DNA of 39,245 nt from Armatimonadota bacterium (GCA_029547025.1 JAKPQA010000190.1:1-39245), one strand, 5' to 3'; shown: positions 6,979-17,124, numbered from the stretch's first letter. The notes: generated by a model from the sequence alone, not told the origin. Made by a program: numbers and translations.

Positions 6979-9900
6979 ATGACACGATCCGTCATGGGGC
7001 TGGCGGCGGTGCTTGCCCTGGGGCTGCTGGGGGCCCACGGCGAAGAGGGGCCGCGGCGCAGCAGCTTCGTGGTGCGGGCGTACGAGTTCGATCGGGGGAA
7101 CGTGGCGGTCTCCGATGTGGGCATGGCCTATGCGGACGCCGAACCGGTAATCTTCAACGGTGGGCCGACACCGAATGCGACCGAGTACGATCTCGACTTT
7201 CCGGTGACTGCTCGGTACGCGATCTCGGGTCGGTACGCCGCGGCCGAGTCCCGACCGGTGGACCTCAGGCTCGATGGGGTCGACCTCGTGCGAGGGTTTG
7301 CCGGCACCACGGGCAGTTGGCAGTCGAGTACGGCCATCTGGGAGCTCCTGACGGAGGTCGACATTGAGGCCGGTCGGCATACGGTCTCTCTGGTCTGTCC
7401 CGGCCCCTGCATGCCGCATATCGTGGCGTTGCGGTTCGAGTCTTCAGCGCCGTTCCCCGCCGGGTGGAGGCGCAGACCGAAGCCCATCGAGGCCGCACCC
7501 GTGGCGTGGAGCGGCACACCTGAGCCCGGCCGGTACGGCTATGAGGCCTATGTGCGACCCGATGGCTTCGTTGATGCTCCCGCCGACTACGATCCGGTCA
7601 TCCCGTATGAGCGGGTCCCGGCTCCCGCGCCGCGTGCCGAGCGCCTGCTGGAGTACCTGCTAATGGGTGAGGGGCGCTACACCGTGCGGGCGGAGATGAT
7701 GCGTGATGAGATGGACGAGACCTGGTCTGCCCATCTCTCAGTGGTGGTCTCAGAGGACCGCACCGACACCGGCGTGCTGCCTCTTGACGCCGAACGGATT
7801 CGGAGGATGGCCGAGCACACGCGCTTCCTCGCGGACCAGTTTCGCAACCGTTGGGGCCTGGACCTGAGGGAGGCGCGCGACGAGGCCGGAGCACTTCTGG
7901 CCGCGGTCGAGCGCCTCGAGTCGACGGCCGATGACGAGGCCAAGTGGCGCGGCATGTACGACCTGTATGTGGCTGCCTATCGACTCAAGAACCGCGTGGC
8001 ACTGAGCAACCCGCTACTGTCGTTCGGGAAGCTGCTGTTCGCCAAGCGGCAGACGTATGACACGAGCCACATCTACACCACGTACTTTGACGGGAGCCAC
8101 CGGTTCGGGGGGAGCCTGGCCATGCTCTCGCCGCCGCGGCCGGACGGGCCGGTTGAGGCCGTGTTGGCCGGGCTTCCGGAGACGGGCATCTTTCGCGACC
8201 CGGACGTCTCGTGGGATGGCGCGCGCGCCCTGTTCTCGTACAAGGCCGATGGTCCGTCGCCGTACCGGATCTATGAGGTGAACCTCGACGGATCAGGTGC
8301 CCGGCAGCTCACGGACAGCGAGTATGACGACATCGACCCGTGCTATCTGCCCGACGGCCGGATCATGTTCGTGTCGACGCGCTGTCGGCGGGTGGTGCTG
8401 TGCCACAACGCGTTCACCGTGTCGGTGCTCTACACTATGTCCAGCGATGGCAGTGACGTACGTTGTGCCTCGTCGAACACGGTGAACGACTTCACTCCGA
8501 GCGTGCTCGCTGACGGTTCGGTTGCCTACACGAGATGGGAGTATGTCGATAAGCAGCTCGGGAACAACCAGAGCCTGTGGGTTGTGAATCCTGACGGGAC
8601 CATGCCGCGGCACATGACCGGCGAGCACTGGGGGCCGATCACGTTCTGGGAGCCCCGGCAGGTTCCCGGCAGCTCGCTGCTCGTATGCACCTTGGCTCCG
8701 CATATGCCCATCGCCGTGGGGCCCATCGCGCTGGTGGACCCGGCCGACGTGTGTTCGAGCCCGGCACGCTTCACGAACATCACGCCGGAGCTCCCGCCGC
8801 CGAGTCACTTTGGCTGGGCCCGCCGGGACGTGGGCTACTACTGCAATCCCTACCCGCTCTCGGAGGAGTACTTCATCGTCTCGTATGCGTACGGTCCCGA
8901 CGACCGCGAGCCTGCCGGCTACGGGCTGTATCTTCTGGACCGGTGGAACAACCGCGACCTCATCTACCGCGACCCGGGCACATCGTGCTTCGAGGCGTTT
9001 CCCGTCACACCTCGCCGGCGGCCGCCGGCCTACCCTGAGCAGGGCGTGGGGGCTGGGGACGCGACGGGTACGATGCTCGTCATGGACGTCTACCAGGGCT
9101 TGCCGGATGTGCCGAGAGGCACGGTGAAGTACATCCGCATCGTCGAGGAAGTGCCCAAGCCCGTGGCGGCGGAGTGCACCGGGCCTCGCCTCCAGTACCC
9201 GGTGGTCAGCGCCATGAGTCATCTGGCCGTGAAGCGCCTTCTGGGCACGGTGCCCGTCGAGGAGGACGGCTCGGCCTGCTTCCGTGTCCCGGCTGATGTG
9301 CCGGTCTACTTCGCGGCGCTGGACGAGAACATGATGGAGGTTCAGCGGATGCGGGCGTTCACGCAGGTGCGGGCGGGGGAGCGAACCGCGTGCATCGGGT
9401 GTCACGAGGCCCGGATCACTGCCCCGGCGAACGCCGTGCCGCTGGCCGCTCGGCGGGAGCCCTCGACTATCGAGCCGCCGCCGGATGGCGTGCACGCTCC
9501 GGACTTCGCCTATGACGTTCAGCCCGTGCTGGACCGGCACTGTCAGCGGTGCCATTCGGGTGCGGACCCCGCGGGGAAGCTGGATCTCTCGGACACGCGG
9601 ACAAACCTGTTCAACGTGGCCTACGAGAACCTGGTGACCCGGGGCTATGTGGCCTACGTCGATGCCAATAGCTCCGCGACACTGCCCCTGCGCCCGGCGA
9701 AGTACTACGGGTCACATGCCAGCAAGCTAGTGCAGACGCTGTTGACGACGCACCGCGAGCGTGTGAGGCTGTCGAAGGCAGACTTCGAGCGCCTGGTGAC
9801 CTGGGTCGACTGCAATGCGCCCTACTATGGGACCTACGTCTATGGGCGGAAGGGCACCCTGGGCGGCCGCGAGCTACTGACCGGCGCCGTCCGGGCGGCG

Positions 9901-10206
9901 TTACAGCCCGTCTATGACCGGCGGTGCGCGTCGTGCCACGGTGGCGACGTGGCGGCCGTGACACGAGTGGACTTTCGCCGAGTGGACCGAAGTCCGATGC
10001 TGCTGGCCCCGCTCGCGCGGGACGCCGGCGGAACCGAGCGCTGTGGCCAGGCGGTGTTCCCGAGGGACGACGATCCTGACGCGCTTGCATGGGCCGAGGG
10101 CATGCGGATCCTGGCCTCGGAGGTGGCCAGCAACCCGCGGGAGGACATGTTGCCCGAGCGTCCGCCGATCAGCGACCCGCTGTGCCGATACGTGTACCGG
10201 CCGTAA
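6979..10206 (+). CDS. Secreted PD40 / tri-haem cytochrome-type protein with HzsA-like middle domain
   Basis: 1075 residues. ATG 6979 begins a signal peptide (TRSVMGLAAVLALGLLGAHG). Residues about 25-160 look like a galactose-binding-like beta sandwich of the CBM6/CBM35 sort (YDLDFPVTARYAISGRY, IEAGRHTVSLVC). About 330-470 and onward hold TolB/PD40 propeller strands (DPDVSWDGARALFSYK; IYEVNLDGSGARQLTDSEYDD; CYLPDGRIMFVSTR). At about 740-810 comes a segment like the middle domain of hydrazine synthase alpha (KRLLGTVPVEEDGSACFRVP ... RAFTQVRAGERTACIGCHE). Three CxxCH haem motifs follow: CIGCH at 805, CQRCH at 855, CASCH at 983. HzsA-related proteins are widespread in Planctomycetota that do not carry out anammox, so hydrazine synthesis is not implied. 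The role may be electron transfer coupled to extracellular substrate oxidation. Upstream is a Tat-exported oxidoreductase. Confidence 0.85.
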   Translation: MTRSVMGLAAVLALGLLGAHGEEGPRRSSFVVRAYEFDRGNVAVSDVGMAYADAEPVIFNGGPTPNATEYDLDFPVTARYAISGRYAAAESRPVDLRLDGVDLVRGFAGTTGSWQSSTAIWELLTEVDIEAGRHTVSLVCPGPCMPHIVALRFESSAPFPAGWRRRPKPIEAAPVAWSGTPEPGRYGYEAYVRPDGFVDAPADYDPVIPYERVPAPAPRAERLLEYLLMGEGRYTVRAEMMRDEMDETWSAHLSVVVSEDRTDTGVLPLDAERIRRMAEHTRFLADQFRNRWGLDLREARDEAGALLAAVERLESTADDEAKWRGMYDLYVAAYRLKNRVALSNPLLSFGKLLFAKRQTYDTSHIYTTYFDGSHRFGGSLAMLSPPRPDGPVEAVLAGLPETGIFRDPDVSWDGARALFSYKADGPSPYRIYEVNLDGSGARQLTDSEYDDIDPCYLPDGRIMFVSTRCRRVVLCHNAFTVSVLYTMSSDGSDVRCASSNTVNDFTPSVLADGSVAYTRWEYVDKQLGNNQSLWVVNPDGTMPRHMTGEHWGPITFWEPRQVPGSSLLVCTLAPHMPIAVGPIALVDPADVCSSPARFTNITPELPPPSHFGWARRDVGYYCNPYPLSEEYFIVSYAYGPDDREPAGYGLYLLDRWNNRDLIYRDPGTSCFEAFPVTPRRRPPAYPEQGVGAGDATGTMLVMDVYQGLPDVPRGTVKYIRIVEEVPKPVAAECTGPRLQYPVVSAMSHLAVKRLLGTVPVEEDGSACFRVPADVPVYFAALDENMMEVQRMRAFTQVRAGERTACIGCHEARITAPANAVPLAARREPSTIEPPPDGVHAPDFAYDVQPVLDRHCQRCHSGADPAGKLDLSDTRTNLFNVAYENLVTRGYVAYVDANSSATLPLRPAKYYGSHASKLVQTLLTTHRERVRLSKADFERLVTWVDCNAPYYGTYVYGRKGTLGGRELLTGAVRAALQPVYDRRCASCHGGDVAAVTRVDFRRVDRSPMLLAPLARDAGGTERCGQAVFPRDDDPDALAWAEGMRILASEVASNPREDMLPERPPISDPLCRYVYRP

Positions 10207-10214
10207 GTGACAAC

Positions 10215-10285
10215 GGACACCGCGAGGGTCTGCCCCGCACCCCGCTTCGCGGCCGGACACCGCGGAGCTCTGCCCCGCACCCCGC
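10215..10285. repeat. Two direct copies of a 31-base C-rich unit
   Basis: The unit beginning GGACACCGCG and ending TGCCCCGCACCCCGC occurs at 10215-10245 and again at 10255-10285, with 28 of 31 bases the same and a period of 40. It lies in the 164-base space between convergent genes and leads straight into the hairpin at 10285-10304. It looks like an interspersed intergenic repeat rather than coding sequence. Confidence 0.6.
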
Positions 10286-10304
10286 CAGGGGACCTGTCCC
10301 CTGG
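10285..10304. terminator. Hairpin between convergent genes
   Basis: CCAGGGGA (10285-10292), loop CCTG, TCCCCTGG (10297-10304): a perfect eight-base GC-rich stem between the stops of the haem/PD40 gene and the clan-A glycosidase. No T-run follows on either side, so a classical intrinsic terminator is not proven. It may be a bidirectional stop, mRNA 3' end protection, or simply part of the repeat. Confidence 0.4.
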
Positions 10305-10370
10305 ACCCCATCCAGGAGCGGCCTGGAACATCCGCCGCGACCGCCGGCGAGGGACCGCTTGGCTCGCCCA

Positions 10371-13367
10371 TCATTCTGCCAGATAGACATCGCGGTAGGC
10401 GAGGGGGCGCTTGGACTCGCCGATCCCCGGCGTGATGCCGATCCAGTAACCGCGGCCGGTGCCGTCGTTGTCGTTCACGATGACGTTGAGGCCCATGACG
10501 CGACCGGGGACGGGCTGTATGCCCATGGTCGCCCACGGGATGACGATGCGATATGAGATCAGGTCGTCGGCAAGGCGCTGAGCGCTGAACTCGCACTCAA
10601 GCGGCTTCCGTTCCGGCACGGTCATGTAGGCTTTGGGGCCGTCGTTGCCGAGGACCAGCCCGAACTCGCGGTCGTCGGCGTCGAAGCCGGTCGCGGGGCC
10701 GGCGTCGTTGAGGGGATCGACGGCGATCTGGACGGAGTCGCTTTCCCAGAACCCTCCCACCTCGGCGATGGGAACCGCGTGCCGGTCGTCGCGAACTGCC
10801 ACCTCGAGCACGAGGCCGTCTTGTGACCAGCTGGCCCAGACGCGTGCACTGAGGTCTTCGGGACCCGTCCATCCGATACCGGGGTCGGAGGGCAGCACCT
10901 GCGCTCGCTGGTCGAGGACGGCGAGTGGCTGCGGCGGCTCGGCCGCCGAGGACATTGCGGGATGGCGGTAGGGCTTCAGCGGTGTGAGATCGAGGTGCAC
11001 TGCGGCGGTCTCCTCCGTCTCGGCCGACCGCGCGGACAGTGTGACGTCCTGGCCGGCCAGCGGAAGCAGTCCGCCGGGGATGGAGAGAGAGGCGGTCGCT
11101 GCGGCGCCCGCAGGGAGGTCCAGGTCGGCAGTGACGCCGCGCGCCTCGATGGTCACCCGCCTGGGGTCGGGCGTGACGTTTCGCAGCCTGGCGCTCAGGC
11201 TGCCGGTGTCGCCGGCGAAGGCGGCTTCGATCCGCACCGGGACGGCGACGGACACTGCTGCCTCGGTCAGCGCTTGTCGGAAGTCGGACAGAGCGTCGAG
11301 GGGGACCTGAATGTAGGTGGGCGCGCGGTCGAGCGCAACGCGGATGGCTTCGCCTCGCCCGCCGTCGGCCAATGGGCGGCCCATCAGGTCATCGACGCGC
11401 CACTCGGCCGGCGCGCGGGCGATTGCCAGGTTCGCGGCACCGTCCTCGGACCAGGCCACCAGGGTGGCCTGCCCGGTATCCTCGGACGCGAACAGGTGGG
11501 CCTGGAGGTTTGGGCTGAGGACGGGCGAGTCCACGGGCGTGGCGTGGTGCAATTTGCTCGCGAGCGTACTGTAGGCCAGGGCGGCAGGCAGAGGCATGCC
11601 CTTTCGGAAGAGCCCATACTCGTAGCCTCCCTCGTTGCAGCCCTCCTCCAGGAACCAGAAGTAGCGCTCGACACGCGGGACCGAGTGAGCGATCACCATT
11701 GACTGCACCAGGCACTCGGCGAACTGGCGGGAGTGGTCGGACAGCGACGGGGCGGACACGTCGAGGCCCCAGCCCTTCTCGCCGATCCAGAAGCGCTGGC
11801 TGCCACCGTGGCGGTCGATCATGGCGATGGTATCGAGGCACTTGCGGCGTTCTTCGTTGCGGACGGGCCACATGGGCTGCTGGCCCTCGCCAAAGTAGCG
11901 GACGCCGGCATAGGGGTGGCCGGTGTAGACGTCGATGAGGTTGCCGCATGAGGCCATCATCGCCTCACTAAAGGGTAGCCCGCCGTCGTAGTCGCCGCCG
12001 CTGACGTCGATGCCGGCCACCCGCGCGCCGGGTGCCCCTCGCCGGACGGCCGCGGCCGCAGACTCGAGGATGCGGGCGTAGCGTTCAGCGCCCTTGGCGA
12101 GATCGAGGCCCACCTGCCACATGCACGTGAGGTCCGGCTCGTTCTGGATCTCAAAGGTGTCGACCATCGGTGCCAGCTCGCGGGCGGAGTGTTCGACGAA
12201 TGCGGCCCACCAGGCGATGCGCTCGGCGGCGCGGTCACCGACCCAGAAGTCGTGGCCCGCTGCTTGCTCCTCGGCCCACGCGGGCGGATAGGCCGTCATC
12301 GTGTACATGATGAGTTGATGGTTGGCTCGAATCTCAGAGAGATCAGGGAGCCAGTAACTGCCGCGCTGCATCTCCGCCCATTTCCAGTCGCGGCCGGCGC
12401 GCACCCACTTGGCACCGAGACGCTCGGTGCGAGCACCGTTGCTCGAGCACTGGATGCCGAAGAAGCTCGAGGGGTCGTCCTGGCCGAAGTTGCGCGGGCG
12501 CTCAACGACAACCACAGCGCCCAGACCGCGCGCGAGGACGTCGTCGCCACGCGCGACCCGGGCTGTGAGGGCCCAGTATTCGGGACTGGAGCCCGGCAAC
12601 GTAACGGTCTGGGTCGCCGCCGCGAACGCGGGGAGCAGCAGGTCGCGGTCCAGGAGCTCAACACGGTCGCCGTGCCAGCTCTCGGCGACCACGCGCAGGG
12701 CAAGCCTAGCCTCCTCGTCGACCGCGTTCTCGACCGTCACCGCGACGGGCACCCGGTCACCGGAGGCGAAGACCACATCACCGGGCTCGCCTGTCCGCAG
12801 TGTGAGTCGGTAGCGGAGTTCGGGGGCGCTGGTGCGGAACGTGAGGTCATCGATCAGGCACGACCCCTGAAGTGTGGGTCCCCGGTTCACGCCGATGAGG
12901 ATGGTTGTCAGCGGGAAGTGGAACTCGCCGTCGTTGGCGCCACCCCAGTGGGCGCCAAAGGTGGCCGCGTCCAGGCTAAGGCGCACCGTCTGCCAGTCGG
13001 CTCCGTCGATGGGGAAGCCGGCCGCGTGTTCCTGGCCGGTGGCGTCGGCGATGCGGATGAAGCCGGAGTTGGCGCCGTCCTGGCGGATGCGGAATGAGAC
13101 GGCGGACGCCTGGCTGACGTCGATGGCGCGGGCGGCCGTGACGTAGTTCCCGCCGTGGCGGAAGTCGTAGTCCAGCCGGATGCATTGGCCGTCGTCGCTC
13201 GCAGCCACGCTGCCGCTTGCACCGGGGAACTCCCAGCCCAAGTTGGCGCCCCAGAGGGCGGCATTGTCGCACCGGTCCATGAGGCAGTCACGCTCGTCGG
13301 TCCGCGCGGCGCAGGAGGTGCCCGCGAGCACGAGGGCGACAAGGGTGTGGAGGGCGTGCTTGGGCAT
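10371..13367 (-). CDS. Secreted clan-A glycoside hydrolase (GH39-like) with CBM9 tail
   Basis: 998 residues. ATG at 13367 with GAGAGAGGA eight bases upstream; the signal peptide covers about residues 1-20 (HALHTLVALVLAGTSCAA). Residues about 20-180 form a jelly-roll module (SFRIRQDG...WQTVRLSLDAATFG), then beta domains. The TIM-barrel region runs about 300-600: SSFFGIQCSSN, KWVRAGRDW, then EIQNEPD with E410 as likely acid/base and FWIGEKGWG with E530 as likely nucleophile, as in GH39/GH5-type clan-A enzymes. More beta domains follow. The last about 180 residues (WASWSQDGLVLEVAVRDD, FWESDSVQIAVDPLND, YWIGITPGIGE) match the CBM9 fold found on xylanases. It likely attacks an extracellular beta-linked polysaccharide, with xylan-type substrates favoured by the CBM9. 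GH number is an inference. Confidence 0.85.
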   Translation of the reverse strand: MPKHALHTLVALVLAGTSCAARTDERDCLMDRCDNAALWGANLGWEFPGASGSVAASDDGQCIRLDYDFRHGGNYVTAARAIDVSQASAVSFRIRQDGANSGFIRIADATGQEHAAGFPIDGADWQTVRLSLDAATFGAHWGGANDGEFHFPLTTILIGVNRGPTLQGSCLIDDLTFRTSAPELRYRLTLRTGEPGDVVFASGDRVPVAVTVENAVDEEARLALRVVAESWHGDRVELLDRDLLLPAFAAATQTVTLPGSSPEYWALTARVARGDDVLARGLGAVVVVERPRNFGQDDPSSFFGIQCSSNGARTERLGAKWVRAGRDWKWAEMQRGSYWLPDLSEIRANHQLIMYTMTAYPPAWAEEQAAGHDFWVGDRAAERIAWWAAFVEHSARELAPMVDTFEIQNEPDLTCMWQVGLDLAKGAERYARILESAAAAVRRGAPGARVAGIDVSGGDYDGGLPFSEAMMASCGNLIDVYTGHPYAGVRYFGEGQQPMWPVRNEERRKCLDTIAMIDRHGGSQRFWIGEKGWGLDVSAPSLSDHSRQFAECLVQSMVIAHSVPRVERYFWFLEEGCNEGGYEYGLFRKGMPLPAALAYSTLASKLHHATPVDSPVLSPNLQAHLFASEDTGQATLVAWSEDGAANLAIARAPAEWRVDDLMGRPLADGGRGEAIRVALDRAPTYIQVPLDALSDFRQALTEAAVSVAVPVRIEAAFAGDTGSLSARLRNVTPDPRRVTIEARGVTADLDLPAGAAATASLSIPGGLLPLAGQDVTLSARSAETEETAAVHLDLTPLKPYRHPAMSSAAEPPQPLAVLDQRAQVLPSDPGIGWTGPEDLSARVWASWSQDGLVLEVAVRDDRHAVPIAEVGGFWESDSVQIAVDPLNDAGPATGFDADDREFGLVLGNDGPKAYMTVPERKPLECEFSAQRLADDLISYRIVIPWATMGIQPVPGRVMGLNVIVNDNDGTGRGYWIGITPGIGESKRPLAYRDVYLAE

Positions 13368-13501
13368 GGATGGGTCCTCTCTCTGAACGATCGCTGCAGA
13401 GGCATTGACCGGCCGTTCCCGGAATGGACCACGCACACCTGCCACGACCGGGCGGCCTTGGCGGGGCTGCGTTGCCGCCGGCGCCCGTAGGGGGTGATGG
13501 T

Positions 13502-15142
13502 GTGAACATCCTCTCCATTGCTGTCGAGGCCCTCGCTCTGGCATGTGGTGTCTCCGCGCCCCAGGATGACGGTCGGGATCGTAGCGCGGAGGCTGGGATG
13601 GTCATCGCGCAGTCACAGGGCCTGCACGGCTACATCGGCTTCGCCGCCGGCCGGCCACCCGCGCGGGCGGAGTTCAGCGCGGGCATGGGCTTCTACTCGG
13701 CTGTCTGGCCACTGATCGACCGTCCGCTGGCCAACTTCCAGGTGGGTCTGGCAAGTACTTGGATCCTTCCCGACAACTCGGACAACACGGATCGGCCGCT
13801 GGCTCCGGAAGGCACGTTGGCCCGCACCTGGCCCGAACGGGGGCCGACCTGGGACAGCGTGTTCCAGACCATCGAGGGCGGCCTGGGCTACTGGGCGGGC
13901 AACCACTTCCGGTACGGCCCGCCCAAGTTCAGCATGAACGGCACGCCGCAGTGCTACGACTACGAGATCGGGTCGCCCGGATGGTCGTTCTTCTACAGCA
14001 GCGCTGCGCTGCCGGACGACCGGCTGGGCATCGCCCAGCTCTCCAATCGGCTGCTGATCCCGCCCGACGGCCTGCCCTTCCGGGGCGACCCCAACGGTCA
14101 GTTCCTGGGCTACTCGTGGATGGCCCTGCCCTTCACCGACGCGAGCGAGGGCGACCCACCGACCGGCGACCAGTCCTGGACGTGCTTCCTCGCCGCGGCC
14201 AACTTCAAGGGCCCGATCGCGTACTACATTCCGGAGACCTGGAGCAAGATCGGGAAGCTGTTCAACTATCCCTTCGTCTACGGACGCGGACTGGACGCAC
14301 GGCCCGGCACCATGGGCGGGGGCGCCATGGAGATCAACACGGTCCCGCGCTATGACAGCATCGACGCCCACGGCGTGGTCTACTCGAAGATCCCGCGTCT
14401 GCAGTTCCCCGTGGACGAGCGAGGGCGGTGCGTGCTGGTGCAAGACGTGACGTACTACTCGAAGGCTGCGCTGTTCGACGCACTCAAGGCCTGGCGCGAC
14501 GGCGGTGAGCCGTGCTCGGGGCGGTTCGACGCGAGGGGCGCCTGGAGAGCCCCGTTGGAGCGGGTCGACACGCGGTACGACATGGCCGGGAAGGCCATGA
14601 CCGGGATCGAGCGCGCCTTCGACAACACGGTGTTCGATGACAACGCGTGGGGTTTGGAGTGGGCCGGCGACGAGCTCGGGCCCAGGGGGGTCTTCCCGCA
14701 GTACTTCAGGCACGTCGGCGATGGATGCGTCGCCATCTCGCCGGCGGACGTGCCGCCCGAGACCGGCCTGCTGGCCGAGGAGTTCCCGGTGGCCGGGCCG
14801 GGTGAGCCCTACACCTCACCGGCCACGGCCGCCTGGACCAGCCCGGGCGCCACGTCCGGTCCGTTCACGGCGAGACTCGCCGACGGCTCTGAGGTCACGT
14901 ACTGGTGGTACCGCTTCATCGATCAGCCCTCGTTCCAGCAGTACCATTGGGGCCAAGAGAAGAGGGCCAAGCTCCAGGCCCTGGTCGAGAGGATCCACGC
15001 CTCGTGGCCCATCGACCGAGACTACATGGCGCCCCCGGGGCGCGGCGAGCTGGTGAGCCTCGATCCGTCGCTGCTCGTGACGCCGCCGGCGGGTCTGGAG
15101 GCGGGGTATGTTCCCATCGTGACGGGGCAGAAGGCCCGGTGA
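13502..15142 (+). CDS. Secreted protein of unknown function
   Basis: 546 residues. GTG 13502 with AGGGGGTG about six bases upstream; the first 20 residues (NILSIAVEALALACGVSA) look like a signal peptide. I do not recognise the family. The sequence is rich in Trp, Tyr, Gly and Pro (GGLGYWAGNHFRYGPPKF, SPGWSFFYSSAALP, IAYYIPETWSKIGKLFNYPF), typical of beta-rich proteins that act on or bind glycans, with few Cys. It reads as one continuous, intact frame. It starts a run of four same-strand genes that all encode exported proteins and is divergent from the clan-A glycosidase with 134 bases between the two starts, so the two may share a control region. Confidence 0.8.
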   Translation: MNILSIAVEALALACGVSAPQDDGRDRSAEAGMVIAQSQGLHGYIGFAAGRPPARAEFSAGMGFYSAVWPLIDRPLANFQVGLASTWILPDNSDNTDRPLAPEGTLARTWPERGPTWDSVFQTIEGGLGYWAGNHFRYGPPKFSMNGTPQCYDYEIGSPGWSFFYSSAALPDDRLGIAQLSNRLLIPPDGLPFRGDPNGQFLGYSWMALPFTDASEGDPPTGDQSWTCFLAAANFKGPIAYYIPETWSKIGKLFNYPFVYGRGLDARPGTMGGGAMEINTVPRYDSIDAHGVVYSKIPRLQFPVDERGRCVLVQDVTYYSKAALFDALKAWRDGGEPCSGRFDARGAWRAPLERVDTRYDMAGKAMTGIERAFDNTVFDDNAWGLEWAGDELGPRGVFPQYFRHVGDGCVAISPADVPPETGLLAEEFPVAGPGEPYTSPATAAWTSPGATSGPFTARLADGSEVTYWWYRFIDQPSFQQYHWGQEKRAKLQALVERIHASWPIDRDYMAPPGRGELVSLDPSLLVTPPAGLEAGYVPIVTGQKAR

Positions 15143-15317
15143 CCGATGCGCCGGCCGGGAACTGCCGTGGGTACGAGGCGATCGTCGCGGTGAGCCGGTG
15201 CTCTCCTTGCGGGTGGTCTTGGCCCGGCGCCCAGGAGAACGGGCAACGGCGGACGAACGCCGGCCACGCCGCGTGGGTCATCGATTGTCGAGCGCCGGCC
15301 TCTGGAGGGGTGTCGCC

Positions 15318-17036
15318 ATGCAGCGCAACTGGTTGGCCATCTGCTTTGCTCTCACTGGAGTGAGCATGATGACTCAGGCACAGGAGACGCCACTGTCATC
15401 GGTCAGCGTTCGTGACTACGGTGCCGTGGGCGACGGCACGACCGACGATACTGCAGCTTTCACGGCGGCGATGGCGGCACTGGGGACGGCGGGGGGCGTC
15501 GTGCACGTGCCCGCGGGCCGGTATCTCATCGCCACGCACATCGACATACCGGACCATGTGACGCTCGAGGGTGTGTTCACCGTCCCCACGGCGTGGACGC
15601 AGAACCTGGGCAGCACGCTGCTGGCCGTCGAGGGGCAGGGCTCCGAAGACGGCCCGGCCTTCATCAGCCTCGGGACGAACAGCGTCCTCAAGGGCATCAC
15701 CGTGTTCTACCCGGATCAGAACGATCCGGCCAGCATCAAGCCCTATCCATGGTGCGTCGCCTGCCGGGGCGGCGACAACCCGTCGATCGTCGACTGCCTG
15801 CTCGTGAACCCCTACAGCGCGGTGGACTTCGGCACGCGCAACTCGGGCCGGCACTACATCCGCGGGCTCTACGGCCAGCCCCTGCGGCGCGGCATCTTCG
15901 TCGACAAGTGCTACGACGTCGGTCGGATCGAGAACGTCCACTTCTGGCCCTTCTGGAACTGGCAGGAGCCCAGACTCCAGCAGTTCATGTGGGAGAACGC
16001 CGAGGCCCTGACCTTCGGCCGGACGGACTGGGAGTATGTCTTCAATGTTTTCGTGTTTGGCTACGGGGTCGGCTACCGGTTCGTGCAGACAGAGAGCGGC
16101 GCCTGTAACGGCAACTTCCTCGGCATCGGCGCGGATGCTTCGGGCCAGGCGGTGCGGGTCGAGCAGTGCCAGGGCATGGGACTGCTGATCACCAACGGCG
16201 AGTTCGTGGCTATGCTGGGTGAGGACCCGATCTCGGTCGTGACCACCTCGACCTGCACGGGCGATGTGAGTCTGATGAACTGCGCCTTCTGGGGCCCGAG
16301 CCGGCAGCTCCTGCGGCACGAGGGCACGGGCACGGTGACGCTGACGGGCTGCAACTTCCGCGAATGGGATTCGCAGGGCAAGGGCCGGCCGGCGCTGGAG
16401 GCCCTGGGCGGCTCGCTGGTCGTGCAGGGCTGCAACTTCACCAAGGGCGGGAATCACGTCGTGCTGGGCGAGGGCGCCGTGAGCGCTGCTATCGTGGGCA
16501 ACCGCTTCGCCGCTGAGCCCCACATCGAGAACCGCAGCGAGGGCGGGGTCGAGATCGGCCTGAACGCCGTCAGCCGCGTGGTGAGCGGTGAGATCACGCT
16601 GGGGGGTCCGAACCGCGGCCGCAATGTGATGCAGTGGGAGGGGGCCGACTGCGGCACCGAGGTGAAGGAGCTGGCAGGGCGGACCTGCCGCATCGCCACG
16701 GGCATGTACATCCTGTTCGGCGTCGATAGTGCGCTGGCTGGCGATGGGGCACACCCAGCTGTCGTGATCGAGGTGGACTACCTCGATGAGGGCGCGGGGG
16801 TGTTCTTCCTCGAGTACGACTCCACCGACGAGACGGTGCTCAAGGTGGCGGAGCGACCGGGAGCCTTCAAGGGGACCGAGCCGGTGGAACTCACTGGCAG
16901 TGGCGAGTGGCGGACGGCGACCTTCAGGCTGCCCGATGCCCGTTTCTCCGACCGCTGCAACGGCGGCGACTTCCGCATCACGAGCCCCGAGGCGCATATG
17001 GCTGTGTCGGCGGTGCGGGTGAGAAGGGGGGAGTAG
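15318..17036 (+). CDS. Secreted pectate-lyase-superfamily beta-helix protein
   Basis: 572 residues. ATG 15318 with GGAGGGG about seven bases upstream. Signal peptide about residues 1-22 ([19 protein letters not shown]). The mature start [20 protein letters not shown] is the hallmark of the pectate lyase superfamily module (Pectate_lyase_3), found in GH28, GH55 and phage tailspike-type beta helices. Through residues about 60-450 short strands repeat with turns ([43 protein letters not shown]). The last about 110 residues form a separate beta domain ([37 protein letters not shown]). Likely a lyase or hydrolase on a pectin-like polymer; no catalytic residue is assigned. It lies 175 bases after the unknown secreted gene and 88 before the esterase. 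Confidence 0.82.
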   Translation: MQRNWLAICFALTGVSMMTQAQETPLSSVSVRDYGAVGDGTTDDTAAFTAAMAALGTAGGVVHVPAGRYLIATHIDIPDHVTLEGVFTVPTAWTQNLGSTLLAVEGQGSEDGPAFISLGTNSVLKGITVFYPDQNDPASIKPYPWCVACRGGDNPSIVDCLLVNPYSAVDFGTRNSGRHYIRGLYGQPLRRGIFVDKCYDVGRIENVHFWPFWNWQEPRLQQFMWENAEALTFGRTDWEYVFNVFVFGYGVGYRFVQTESGACNGNFLGIGADASGQAVRVEQCQGMGLLITNGEFVAMLGEDPISVVTTSTCTGDVSLMNCAFWGPSRQLLRHEGTGTVTLTGCNFREWDSQGKGRPALEALGGSLVVQGCNFTKGGNHVVLGEGAVSAAIVGNRFAAEPHIENRSEGGVEIGLNAVSRVVSGEITLGGPNRGRNVMQWEGADCGTEVKELAGRTCRIATGMYILFGVDSALAGDGAHPAVVIEVDYLDEGAGVFFLEYDSTDETVLKVAERPGAFKGTEPVELTGSGEWRTATFRLPDARFSDRCNGGDFRITSPEAHMAVSAVRVRRGE

Positions 17037-17124
17037 GGGAGCAGTCCCCGGGACAAAGCTTCGGGCGCAGGCCCCCTGCGCACTCACGTCGAACCTCCCT
17101 GCGACCAACGAGGGAGGTACGCGT

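Noticed and set aside
6979-10206. True hydrazine synthase alpha subunit (anammox)
   Set aside because: There are no HzsB/HzsC genes nearby and the protein carries a CBM-like domain and PD40 strands; the HzsA-like domain is shared by many non-anammox proteins.
13368-13544. Upstream extension of the clan-A glycosidase frame to 13544
   Set aside because: The ATG at 13367 has a ribosome site and a signal peptide right after it; the extension does not look coding and overlaps the control region of the divergent gene.
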